Below, in pieces: positions 33,018 to 41,508 of a DNA stretch of 44,621 nucleotides. A program made the translations under genes and the position numbers. Numbering within the stretch: position 1 is the first letter of the stretch; every line of letters starts with the position of its first letter. The notes below the pieces were generated by a model. That model had not been told where the DNA came from. It searched no databases and saw nothing but the letters and a program-made list of their open reading frames with translations. Source of the stretch: Candidatus Poribacteria bacterium WGA-3G (GTDB lineage Bacteria > Poribacteria > WGA-4E > WGA-3G); NCBI GenBank assembly GCA_000406005.1, contig ASZN01000020.1, positions 1 to 44,621 of the forward strand. Reading direction: 5' to 3'.

Positions 33018-33533
33018 ATGCAGAAACGCATCTACATCGAAACGACAATTCCGAGTTTCTACTACACTTTGCGTACTGACGAAGAATCTCTTGTCAAACA
33101 AAGAGCAACTCGGCGTTGGTGGGACGAATATGCAGATCAGTTGATCCTGACGTCCAGTACTGCTGTTGTTGCAGAACTCAGACGTGGGAGAAGCGGAGCA
33201 GTTCAAGCCCGACTTGACTTGCTTGAAGGTGTGGAACTCTTTGAAAGCAATAGTGAAATTGACCAGATTACGCAAATTTATATTGAGAGTTTAGTTATGC
33301 CTCAAGACCCAGTTGGAGACGCGTTTCACTTGGCAATTACTTCATTTTATAAAGTCGATGCACTGCTTACGTGGAATTTAGCGCATCTTGCTAACCCTAA
33401 CAAACTTGATTTCATTACAGAAATTAATCAGGAACTCGGATTACCCACACCAGAGTTAGTTACACCTCTGGATTACTTAGGAGGCACGGACTCAAATGGA
33501 ACAAAAATTTCAAGAAATAAGCGAAGTTGTTAA
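33018..33533 (+). CDS. PIN-domain (VapC-like) ribonuclease toxin
   Basis: 171 residues. Opens RIYIETTIPSFYYTL, typical of a PIN subfamily with Glu at the first acidic site, followed by LILTSSTAVVAELRRG and DPVGDAFHLAITSFYKVDALLTWNLAHLANP, which supply the remaining acidic residues and the TWN signature. VapC toxins cut RNA in a metal-dependent way. The end (LGGTDSNGTKISRNKRSC) is overwritten by the start of the next gene, 38 bases of overlap. The partner lies downstream, not upstream as in most VapBC operons. Confidence 0.85.
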   Translation: MQKRIYIETTIPSFYYTLRTDEESLVKQRATRRWWDEYADQLILTSSTAVVAELRRGRSGAVQARLDLLEGVELFESNSEIDQITQIYIESLVMPQDPVGDAFHLAITSFYKVDALLTWNLAHLANPNKLDFITEINQELGLPTPELVTPLDYLGGTDSNGTKISRNKRSC

Positions 33534-33714
33534 GGAAGTCCGCCGGATTCGGCACGAACTTTCAGCGGAATTTGGACACGATCCGCATAAATTCGGTGAA
33601 TATTGCCGCGAGCTAGAAAAAGAATTACGAAAATCGGGAAAATATAAGTTCGCCGAGTCTCCGCAGCAGAAACCTGAGACTTCAGAATCATCTAATAATG
33701 ACGGCGTAGATTAG
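33496..33714 (+). CDS. small partner of the PIN protein, probable antitoxin-like
   Basis: 72 residues, MEQKFQEISEVVKEVRRIRHELSAEFGHDPHKFGEYCRELEKELRK then a polar tail (ETSESSNNDGVD). A highly charged helical protein with no DNA-binding motif evident. Small IRHE(L/I)xxExG...YxRExE proteins often follow PIN genes of the IETTIPSFY type. The overlap with the PIN gene supports co-translation. The antitoxin role is inferred from position only. Confidence 0.65.
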   Translation: MEQKFQEISEVVKEVRRIRHELSAEFGHDPHKFGEYCRELEKELRKSGKYKFAESPQQKPETSESSNNDGVD

Positions 33715-33820
33715 GGGTTAGAAAGAAGCAGGCGCGCTACAAGTGTACCTACAAAACTAATTCACCTCAAGCAGCTTGTAATTCTGGAAGTACTCTACGC
33801 ATAGACGGAAACCGAACGAT

Positions 33821-33922
33821 TGGAACGGCAAAAACGTAATCGGTGAGCCTGTGGCGAGTGGTATCCATTTCTATACACTGACTGCGGACGATTTTACCGC
33901 GACACGGAAGATGCTGATATAA
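33821..33922 (+). pseudogene. remnant of PNPFNP C-terminal domain
   Basis: Frame WNGKNVIGEPVASGIHFYTL ... FTATRKMLI, stop at 33920. Matches the end of the domain in the genes at 24452 and 30303 (GEPVASG.YFYTLTAGDF.ATRKMLI). No start or upstream domain; the rest of the 265-base gap is unrecognised. Confidence 0.75.
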
Positions 33923-33979
33923 ACTATAAATAGTTTCGTTACAACTTCACCCTAAATTAAAAACTAAGGAGATATTCCG

Positions 33980-35302
33980 ATGAAAAAGCGGACGTTTCAC
34001 ATTACGGTTTTACTACTTTTTGTTGCCGTGCTGCCATCGTATGCGGCACCACCGCAGCAACAAACCCAACCGAGTGACCTTGAAGTCTTAAGTGCTTTTG
34101 AAAACGCGATTGCGAAAGTCGTGGATCAGAGTAAGCCTGCGGTTGTGAGTCTATCCATGGAAAAAGCGGTAGGAGAAGACAATAACACACAGTCAGGCGG
34201 TGGCTCTGGTTTCATTTTTGATCAATCGGGGTATATTCTCACCAATGCACACGTTGTGGAGGGCGCGAAAAACTTCCGCGTGGAGTTGTTTGATGACAGC
34301 ATATATGATGCGCAATGGGTCGGTGCGGATAAACTCACAGATATTGCGGTCTTAAAAATTGAAGGCGCAGAAGCGTTGCCCATGCTTCGGATTGCGGATT
34401 CTTCGGATGTTCGCGTCGGCCAATTTGCGATTGCGATTGGTCATCCTATCGGCTTTAGGTATACCGTGACATCGGGTATTGTTGGTGGGATAGGACGTTG
34501 TTTTCACGAAAAAAATGACCTCTTTCAATATCATCACAATTACATTCAGACGGATGCGTGGATCAACCCCGGCAGTAGCGGGGGCCCCTTACTGAATATC
34601 AAAGGTGAAGTGATCGGTGTTACTGCTTTAAACCCGGGCGAAGGGTCCACCTTAGCGGTTGATAGCGGTTTGGCGAAAAAAATCGCGCACCAACTGATCG
34701 CACACGGCAGCATTATCCGTGGGTATTTTGATGCACATTTACATAGCGTCTCGCAAGGACTTGCGGTGGTAGAAGTGGGGCCTGGCACGGCAGCTGCACG
34801 AAGCGGTTTACAACGCGACGACATCCTTGTTGAATTTGATGGGGAAAAGGTGTCAGCACTCTCCGCATTCGAGCGGCGCGTGATGGAATATCCGATTGGC
34901 AAGCGATGTGCCCTAAAGGTGCTCCGACAAGGACAAGAAATCACACGCCATGTCGTGATTGATGAGATGCCGCTTGAATTGGTGGGACGCACTGTTAAAA
35001 CGGAGGCTGCTGCGTGGCAAACGCTCGGGTTAGCCGTGCGAAAATTAGCAGCTGACACTCATCAAAGATATGCGTATCTAACGGCTGAAGATCGCGGTAT
35101 TCTCGTTGAAAAGGTTAAAAAGGGATCGCCCGGCTTCAAAGCCAAAATTCCGCGGGGCGCGCTCATCACTGCTATCAATGGACAAGACATCGTTGACCCC
35201 CAAACGCTTGAGACGTTCCTTCAGACGGAACAAGACATATCCGAGATAACTTTTGATATGAAGGGCATTCATGGCAGAGAAAAAGTAACGATCCAACTGT
35301 AA
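33980..35302 (+). CDS. HtrA/DegP-like trypsin-fold serine protease with two PDZ domains
   Basis: 440 residues. Signal peptide MKKRTFHITVLLLFVAVLPSYA. Catalytic triad: TNAHVV (His91), LTDIAVLK (Asp121), NPGSSGGP (Ser200; GSSGG instead of the usual GNSGG). First PDZ about residues 240-325 (GLAVVEVGPGTAAARSGLQRDDILVEFDG), second about 355-440 (GILVEKVKKGSPGFKAKIPRGALITAINGQDI). Periplasmic quality-control protease/chaperone type. ATG after AAGGAGATATTCC. Stand-alone gene ahead of a hairpin repeat. Confidence 0.93.
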   Translation: MKKRTFHITVLLLFVAVLPSYAAPPQQQTQPSDLEVLSAFENAIAKVVDQSKPAVVSLSMEKAVGEDNNTQSGGGSGFIFDQSGYILTNAHVVEGAKNFRVELFDDSIYDAQWVGADKLTDIAVLKIEGAEALPMLRIADSSDVRVGQFAIAIGHPIGFRYTVTSGIVGGIGRCFHEKNDLFQYHHNYIQTDAWINPGSSGGPLLNIKGEVIGVTALNPGEGSTLAVDSGLAKKIAHQLIAHGSIIRGYFDAHLHSVSQGLAVVEVGPGTAAARSGLQRDDILVEFDGEKVSALSAFERRVMEYPIGKRCALKVLRQGQEITRHVVIDEMPLELVGRTVKTEAAAWQTLGLAVRKLAADTHQRYAYLTAEDRGILVEKVKKGSPGFKAKIPRGALITAINGQDIVDPQTLETFLQTEQDISEITFDMKGIHGREKVTIQL

Positions 35303-35346
35303 TAAAAAATAACTGTACCAAGTTTAAATTTAAGGGTAGTTGATCG

Positions 35347-35373
35347 GTAGGGGCGAGGAAACCTCGCCCCTAC
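35347..35373. repeat. dispersed hairpin repeat, GTAGGGGCGAGG type
   Basis: Perfect 12-base stem GTAGGGGCGAGG / CCTCGCCCCTAC with AAA loop, 45 bases after the HtrA-like stop; it could also act as a terminator. The surrounding gap 35303-35701 otherwise holds only the promoter at 35602. Confidence 0.85.
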
Positions 35374-35601
35374 GTTTAATTCACCCTCAAAATCGAAGTT
35401 GAAGAAACACTACGAACCAGGTTTACCTTCAATCCATCAAACCCACCTAAAACCCAGTCGTGACATGGATCACAGGGCTTTTCACATCCATCACTTTCCT
35501 GATTTTACTATGAAAACTACGAAACGCGCCTTGTCTGCTTTTTCATATTTTCAGACGCGCCTTACCGACTGCTGACAACTGACTGATGTCGCCAAATTTA
35601 C

Positions 35602-35630
35602 TTGCATTCTTAACAGATTTATAGTATAAT
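35602..35630 (+). promoter_or_regulatory. sigma70-type promoter for the nucleotidyltransferase-like gene
   Basis: TTGCAT (35602-35607), 17-base spacer, TATAAT (35625-35630). Initiation near 35637, about 65 bases before ATG 35702, which has an AGGAG site. Confidence 0.6.
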
Positions 35631-35701
35631 TAATTAGTAGTGAATTCTCTATCTGTTTATAGCAAATTCGGTTCCGAACTACATCAAAACAGGAGAACCT
35701 T

Positions 35702-37642
35702 ATGCGATCCCAAGACGCTATTGAACAGCAGTACCACGAAGCCGTGGACGCACTCGTTGAGAAAATTGAGAAGGACCCCTATATCCTCGCCGCGATTGTC
35801 GCTGGCAGCTTCTCTTACGCACAAGTATGGGAGAAATCGGACCTCGATGTCGAACTTATCGGTAGAGATGCGATCCGTCCGACGCAATCTTTCTTCTCAC
35901 TCGTCGAGAACGGTGTAAACATCCACGCCAGAATAACACCACGCAACGCATTTAAGCAGTCGGTGGAGAGTGCGCAACAAGGCTCTTTCATGCACTCCTA
36001 TTTCTCACACAGCACGCTCCTCTTTTCACGGGACACCTCCATCGAAGAGTGGTACGACAAAAACGCGAACCGCTACAACATCGGTGAACGCGATAAACAG
36101 TTTCAACTCCTCAACGTCATTGCTGGTACTTTGCCGAGCCTCATCTATGCCGAAAAACAGTTTTATGTCAATAAAGATTACCTGACCTGTTTCCTATCGC
36201 TCCTAAGCGTTGTCCAAGGGTTAGCACGCATAGAGGTGCTCCTGAACAATGAAATCCCAGCGCGCGAGGTCATCCAACCCGCACTCCGTTACAATCCCGA
36301 TTTCTTTGACCGTGTCTATACAGATTTCATCAACTGCGAAAAGAACGAGGCGGTCCTTCAAGACACAATCGATGCAATTAACGGCTACCTCGATGCACAC
36401 CAATTTATTTTTCAACCCGTTCTCGACTATCTCACCGAGCAGAAAGTGCCGCGTACGCTCACCGAACTGAACGCCGACTTAGGGCGCGGACTGCACGACA
36501 GTGAAGGCTTCCCAGATTTTGATGAAGAATCGCTGGATCTGGTCTGCCAGTGGTTGGCATGGAAAGGGAGCATCAAACAGGTCGCGATGCCGCTGAAACT
36601 CACGGCGAAAAGCCAGATCGCTGTCGAAGAACCCGCCTACTATTACGATGGCATTGTAGGAGCGAGCTGTGCTCGCGATTCTTCTCAGGCGCGTCTGAAA
36701 GGCGATATTCACGCGCAGATCCAAAGCGCAGTCGAAAATATAACAGACACCCTCGAACAGGATCGGTACATCCTCGCAGCGATCCTCACCAGCAACCTCA
36801 CTGAAAACAACGTCTGGGAAAAGACAACCGTCCAGATAACCCTAATTCTCCGAGACAGCACAAAATTCAAGCAGCAGCAGTTTCAATTAATCGAAGAAGG
36901 TATCCCGATCCGGGTCCAACTTTACACCCGCAGCGATTATAGGAAGCTGCTCGACAGGACACTACAGGGCAGCACGCTTCATTCTATCCTCGCCGAAAGC
37001 CGCATCCTCTTTTCCAAAGACAGCCTTTTCGCTGTAGATGGAGATGCGAACTTCAGCGTCGGTGATCCATCCTGTTTGCGAGTCGCCGAACGCGATATGC
37101 ACTCCCAACTCTTCAATGCCGCCGCAGAGGCAACCGCAATACTCGCAAAAGCCGAAAAATGGTTCCACCTTAAACAGGATCTCAATTACACATTTCTCTA
37201 TCTAACATACCTCGTGAGGGTATTGGCACGTATTGAGACCCTCATGCACGGCGAAACACCGAGACGGAAAGCTATCTATCAAGCACTCGAACACAACCCC
37301 TCTTTTTTTAATACCGTCTTCACAGACCTCATAGACAAACCGAAAGACGAAGCGTTGCTCCGCGACGCACTTGAGCAGGTAGATATGTATCTTGAAAACA
37401 ACCTACGGACGTTGTTCAAGCCGCTCCTCGATTTCTTGGAAGAATCAGGCGATGAACGCACGATAACCGACATCCATATGCACTTCGGCAAACGCGAACT
37501 CGCACTCGAATTAGCATGCGAATGGCTCTCGGAAAAAGAGGTTATTGAGCAGTTTTCCGCACCCGTCCGCTTAACAAAGGACAGCCAGACCTCCGTAGAG
37601 GAACCCGCATACTACTACGACGCAAATAACCCGTTTTTATAG
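35702..37642 (+). CDS. tandem-duplicated MNT-like nucleotidyltransferase protein, second copy degenerate
   Basis: 646 residues made of two homologous halves. Half 1 starts with AGSFSYAQVWEKSDLDVEL (Gly35-Ser36 ... Asp47-x-Asp49), the MNT/polymerase-beta signature, followed by helices (YAEKQFYVNKDYLTCFLSLLSVVQGLARIEVLLN) and a winged-helix-like end (KSQIAVEEPAYYYD). Half 2 repeats the same order (WFHLKQDLNYTFLYLTYLVRVLARIETLMHG; KDSQTSVEEPAYYYD), but its catalytic region is ILTSNLTENNVWEKTTVQITLI: Gly-Ser and both Asp are lost. The halves are joined by GIVGASCARDSSQARL, encoded by a hairpin repeat (36655-36678). Target unknown. Confidence 0.75.
   Translation: MRSQDAIEQQYHEAVDALVEKIEKDPYILAAIVAGSFSYAQVWEKSDLDVELIGRDAIRPTQSFFSLVENGVNIHARITPRNAFKQSVESAQQGSFMHSYFSHSTLLFSRDTSIEEWYDKNANRYNIGERDKQFQLLNVIAGTLPSLIYAEKQFYVNKDYLTCFLSLLSVVQGLARIEVLLNNEIPAREVIQPALRYNPDFFDRVYTDFINCEKNEAVLQDTIDAINGYLDAHQFIFQPVLDYLTEQKVPRTLTELNADLGRGLHDSEGFPDFDEESLDLVCQWLAWKGSIKQVAMPLKLTAKSQIAVEEPAYYYDGIVGASCARDSSQARLKGDIHAQIQSAVENITDTLEQDRYILAAILTSNLTENNVWEKTTVQITLILRDSTKFKQQQFQLIEEGIPIRVQLYTRSDYRKLLDRTLQGSTLHSILAESRILFSKDSLFAVDGDANFSVGDPSCLRVAERDMHSQLFNAAAEATAILAKAEKWFHLKQDLNYTFLYLTYLVRVLARIETLMHGETPRRKAIYQALEHNPSFFNTVFTDLIDKPKDEALLRDALEQVDMYLENNLRTLFKPLLDFLEESGDERTITDIHMHFGKRELALELACEWLSEKEVIEQFSAPVRLTKDSQTSVEEPAYYYDANNPFL
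36655..36678 (+). repeat. hairpin repeat inside a coding region
   Basis: TGTAGGAGCGAGC-TGT-GCTCGCGAT lies in frame in the linker between the two halves of the nucleotidyltransferase-like protein (encoding GASCARD). GCGAGC/GCTCGC pair perfectly. A reverse-complement diverged copy lies at 3583-3628. Confidence 0.7.
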
Positions 37643-37768
37643 GCGCAAATAATTCGTTCCTATTTTGCATTTAATAGCGTTAAATTAACGGATATCCACT
37701 CGGATAGATATGGACAATATAGCCACTTTATCCCACCAAATCCTTAAAATCCGCCGCAGGAGGCATGC

Positions 37769-40657
37769 ATGAGACAGACTGTCGCCGTTAAAGGTGCACG
37801 TGAAAACAACCTAAAAGACATTGAACTTGAAATCCCTCGAGACCAACTTGTCGTCGTTACCGGTATCAGCGGTTCCGGTAAATCTTCATTGGCGTTTGAC
37901 ACTGTCTATGCCGAAGGACAGCGCAGATTCTTGGAATCGATGTCCACTTACGCCAAACGCTTTATCACACAATTGAAAAAACCGGATGTCGATTTCATTG
38001 ACGGGCTCTCCCCCGTTGTCTCCATTGAACAGAAAACAGTCACGATGAACCCGCGTTCCACCGTCGGTACGATGACCGATTTGCAGGACTACCTCCGGAT
38101 GCTGTTCGCAACCATCGGTGTCGCGCACTGTCCTTATTGTGAGGTCGAGATTCCGATCCGTTCGCACCATCAGATACTCGAACGGATGCTCTCGTTACCA
38201 GAAGATACCGAGGTCGAGATTCATGCCCCCGTCTTCAAAATCTACGGCGAAGATTATGACTACCTCTTTGACGACATCCGTACAAAAGGGTGCCGACACG
38301 TCAGAGTCGATGGCATCGAACACGACATCAGCGAGGAAATCGAACTCGACCCGGAGGAGGAATACGATCTCCAAGTCATCGTTGACAAATTCTACGTCAA
38401 AAAAGATATTGATAAACAGGTGCTCGCCTCTCTTGAACACGCCATGCTCGTCGGTGAAGGCTTCATGCGTTTCGATGTCGAGTTCCCTGAAAATGCTGAG
38501 CCGGACGCTATACAGCAGCTGGAAGGGTTCGGATGCCCGAAACACGGCGTTATCATGGCTGAACTCGGACCGCATCACTTCACTTTTAACGAACCGAGCG
38601 GCGCATGTGTTACCTGCTCAGGACTCGGGACCTATTTACAGGTACATCCTAACCTCCTCGTCCCTGATAAGACCCGAAGTATCGCCGGTGGTGCGTTCGT
38701 CCATCAAGCCTTCAACTACGATCCTGATAGATGGGACGGCAGGACGATGTACAGCCTCGCCGCACATTACGGATTTGACCTGGACACACCTTTTACGGAT
38801 TTACCAGAAAACATTATTGACATCCTCTATCACGGCACACAGGGCGAAGAATTTCCGATCCGCCAACCTGAAGGCGCACGCCCCGTCGAAAAACGCCACC
38901 TCGGTAGAAAAATCCGGTTCGACGGTATTGCTACCCGAATTGATAGACACTATCGCCACTACCGAAAACGCGGAGAAGCGCACTCCGGCATGGAGGAATA
39001 TCTCAGGAAGGTGATGGTAGAGCGTACCTGCCCAGATTGCAACGGCGCGAAACTTAAACGGCAACGACGCCTTGTTACTATCGACGGTCAGACCATCCAC
39101 GAAGTCGGCGAACTACATTTCGAGGAATTAAGAGACTTCTTGTTAACCATCACAAGTATTCCCGAAAAACAGCGGGAAGCCGGCAACCGTGTTATCAGTG
39201 AACTGGTAACACGGATTAGTCTCCTCCTCGGTATCGGACTCGATTATCTCAATCTTAACCGGCGTTCCGCAACGCTCTCCGGCGGCGAATCGCAACGCAT
39301 CCGACTCTCCACACAGATCGGTTCCGGATTGATGGGCATGCTCTATGTCCTTGATGAACCGAGCATCGGTCTGCACCCGAAAGATAATGAGAAGATGATA
39401 GAGACCTTACGAAAATTAAGGGACATCGGCAACACTGTCATCGTCGTCGAACACGATGAAAGCACCATTCGTGCTGCCGATCACATCATCGAACTCGGAC
39501 CGGGACCCGGTGTCCACGGTGGCGAAGTCGTCATCCAAGGCGAACTTGAAACGATACTCAATTGCTCCGAATCTCTGACTGGGCTCTATTTGAGCGGCAG
39601 CCGAGAGATTCCATTACCCGAGCAACGCCGCGCCTCAAACGGTAAATTCATCAGTATTACGGGTGCCAGAGAAAACAATCTCAATAACATTGACGTGGAT
39701 ATCCCGCTCGGTGTGTTTATCTGCGTTACCGGTGCTTCCGGTTCCGGTAAGAGTACCCTCATAAATGAGATTCTCTACAAGAGACTACATTCCATCTATC
39801 ACGACAGCCGCACGCTCTACGGGGACCATGATGAACTGGAAGGGCATCAGCACGTGGACGATGTGATTAGTATTGATCAATCGCCGATCGGACGTTCGTC
39901 ACGTTCCAATCCGGCGACCTACATCAAATTCTACGACAATATCCGCAAACTCTTTGCCAGCACACCGCTCTCAGTTTCAAGAGGCTACACCGCCTCACGA
40001 TTCAGTTTCAACATCAAAGGTGGACGGTGCGAAGAATGCCACGGTGAAGGCACCATCACCACGCAGCTCCACTTTATGCCGGATGTTGAAGTCGTCTGTC
40101 CGACCTGTAAAGGCGCGCGCTACAACGAAGATACGCTTGACGCTACCTACAACGGCAAGAATATCTCCGAGGTCCTTAATATGTCTATTGAGGAAGGTGT
40201 CGAGTTCTTCGCCGATCAACGGCTGATTAACCATAAGTTGAGCGTCCTAAACCAACTCGGTATGGGGTATCTCCAGATCGGGCATCCCGCCACGATCCTC
40301 TCCGGTGGCGAAGCGCAACGTGTAAAGTTGGCAAGCGAACTCGGTAAACTCAAGCGCAGCAAGCATAACCTCTATATCTTAGATGAACCGACGACAGGGC
40401 TGCACATCGCCGACGTACAGAAACTTCTCGACAGCCTCAACCGCCTCGTCGATACCGGGCATACCGTGCTGGTGATTGAACACCATCTGGATGTCATCAA
40501 AACCGCAGATCACGTCATCGATCTCGGTCCCGAAGGTGGACATAAAGGCGGAGAAGTCTTAGCTTACGGCACACCTGAAGAGGTTGCAGTCGTCAATGCC
40601 TCTTTCACAGGACAATTTTTGAAGGACTACCTTATTTCTAGAAGTTATATTGAGTAA
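37769..40657 (+). CDS. uvrA: excinuclease ABC subunit A (UvrA)
   Basis: 962 residues, normal length. Damage-sensing ATPase of nucleotide excision repair. First ATPase: Walker A GISGSGKSSLAFDT at about 31-44, zinc CPYC...CVTCSGLG, signature LSGGESQRIRL, Walker B YVLDEPSIGLHP. Second ATPase: GASGSGKSTLINEI, zinc motif RCEECHGEG...CPTCKGARYN, LSGGEAQRVKLASELG, LYILDEPTTGLH, IEHHLDVIKTADHVIDLGPEGGHKGG. DQSPIGRSSRSNPATY confirms the family. The UvrB-binding region (about 116-260) is present, which argues against short UvrA2 paralogues. ATG after GGAGGCATGC. Confidence 0.96.
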   Translation: MRQTVAVKGARENNLKDIELEIPRDQLVVVTGISGSGKSSLAFDTVYAEGQRRFLESMSTYAKRFITQLKKPDVDFIDGLSPVVSIEQKTVTMNPRSTVGTMTDLQDYLRMLFATIGVAHCPYCEVEIPIRSHHQILERMLSLPEDTEVEIHAPVFKIYGEDYDYLFDDIRTKGCRHVRVDGIEHDISEEIELDPEEEYDLQVIVDKFYVKKDIDKQVLASLEHAMLVGEGFMRFDVEFPENAEPDAIQQLEGFGCPKHGVIMAELGPHHFTFNEPSGACVTCSGLGTYLQVHPNLLVPDKTRSIAGGAFVHQAFNYDPDRWDGRTMYSLAAHYGFDLDTPFTDLPENIIDILYHGTQGEEFPIRQPEGARPVEKRHLGRKIRFDGIATRIDRHYRHYRKRGEAHSGMEEYLRKVMVERTCPDCNGAKLKRQRRLVTIDGQTIHEVGELHFEELRDFLLTITSIPEKQREAGNRVISELVTRISLLLGIGLDYLNLNRRSATLSGGESQRIRLSTQIGSGLMGMLYVLDEPSIGLHPKDNEKMIETLRKLRDIGNTVIVVEHDESTIRAADHIIELGPGPGVHGGEVVIQGELETILNCSESLTGLYLSGSREIPLPEQRRASNGKFISITGARENNLNNIDVDIPLGVFICVTGASGSGKSTLINEILYKRLHSIYHDSRTLYGDHDELEGHQHVDDVISIDQSPIGRSSRSNPATYIKFYDNIRKLFASTPLSVSRGYTASRFSFNIKGGRCEECHGEGTITTQLHFMPDVEVVCPTCKGARYNEDTLDATYNGKNISEVLNMSIEEGVEFFADQRLINHKLSVLNQLGMGYLQIGHPATILSGGEAQRVKLASELGKLKRSKHNLYILDEPTTGLHIADVQKLLDSLNRLVDTGHTVLVIEHHLDVIKTADHVIDLGPEGGHKGGEVLAYGTPEEVAVVNASFTGQFLKDYLISRSYIE

Positions 40658-40680
40658 AACATAAGGAGGTCGTCAGACAG

Positions 40681-40717
40681 GGAAAGAAAGGGAGATAATT
40701 TGCGTCCTTTTCTTTCC
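40681..40717 (+). terminator. hairpin downstream of uvrA
   Basis: GGAAAGAAAGGGA and TCCTTTTCTTTCC pair with one G-U, 11-base loop, 24 bases after the stop. No T-run follows, so termination is uncertain. Confidence 0.45.
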
Positions 40718-40789
40718 GCTTCAGATCCCCATTTACTTTGAATTCTTAGCTCTTACTCGCTATGAGTTCATAGTAAAACCAACAATTAA

Positions 40790-40864
40790 ATAGACACTTT
40801 TCTTTAACAGAGGACGGTTCGTAGGGGCGAGGTCCCCTCGTCCGTCTTCCAAAGTGTGTCTTAT
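40790..40864. repeat. 71-75-base inverted-repeat element with GTAGGGGCGAGG core
   Basis: Outer arms AATAGACACTTTT and AAAGTGTGTCTTATT pair imperfectly. The core GGGGCGAGG (40824-40832) pairs with CCTCGTCCG with a G-U and a mismatch. This is a degraded member of the hairpin family that keeps outer inverted ends, like the MITE at 30362. Confidence 0.6.
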
Positions 40865-40947
40865 TATTTTTCGAGGTTACTATAGATAACTACTATAGTT
40901 TGGACAATTTTAAAATAGCCGTTCTGGTCGGACACCCTCTTTTGTAG

Positions 40948-40966
40948 CATAGGCTGTTAGCCTGTG
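40948..40966. repeat. TGTAGCA hairpin repeat, copy 1
   Basis: CATAGGCT-GTT-AGCCTGTG (one wobble) after TTTGTAG. The same TGTAGCA(C/T)A start is seen at 41161. Confidence 0.55.
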
Positions 40967-41160
40967 TGCCGAGAATCAAGACCCTTCGTTACTTTTCAGC
41001 AAGTTCTGGGCAGTCTAAAACGCCTATAAAAATCTCTTGACCTTTGAGAATCCAACCGAAATGTCGGTCGAATTGTCCAAACTATTGTATAGATAACGCC
41101 AGTTTGATTAATCATTTCGGATGTGTTGCAGTTCTATTTTCGCATCACAGAGACATCAAT

Positions 41161-41188
41161 TGTAGCACAAACTTCCCAGTTTGTGGCG
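41161..41188. repeat. TGTAGCA hairpin repeat, copy 2
   Basis: TGTAG then CACAAACT-TCCC-AGTTTGTG, a perfect 8-base stem. With the copy at 40948 it defines a second short-repeat family. The remainder of the gap 40658-41508 (about 850 bases) shows no gene. Confidence 0.6.
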
Positions 41189-41323
41189 TATATGACGTAA
41201 ATTAACAGTGGACGCTACATAAGTCCAACTTTTATCAAACTCACGTTAGATAGCACTCACACTTCAATCCATCATAGCGATGGGTATCTACCCTTAAGCG
41301 GTAAGAGTCCGTATGTTAGAGAT

Positions 41324-41352
41324 TTGACAAATCCATGAGTAGTGTATATAAT
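41324..41352 (+). promoter_or_regulatory. consensus sigma70 promoter for the HNH-Sel1 gene
   Basis: TTGACA (41324-41329), 17-base spacer, TATAAT (41347-41352): a perfect consensus. It implies a leader of about 150 bases before ATG 41509. Confidence 0.85.
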
Positions 41353-41508
41353 CGAAGGCGGTTCATTATTCGCTGCGTTTTTGTCCCGTAAACTTCGTAC
41401 AGATTATGCTACAAGGAAGATCATATCGTGCTCCGTTTACGAATTGAGGTATTTGTCGTTACTGTTACGGTGATTTATGAACTACCCTCAGTTAAGTAAG
41501 GAATTCTG

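Noticed and set aside
37769..40657. UvrA2 resistance paralogue instead of UvrA
   Set aside because: Length and presence of the UvrB-interaction region fit housekeeping UvrA; some C-terminal wording resembles class II, so a tree would settle it.
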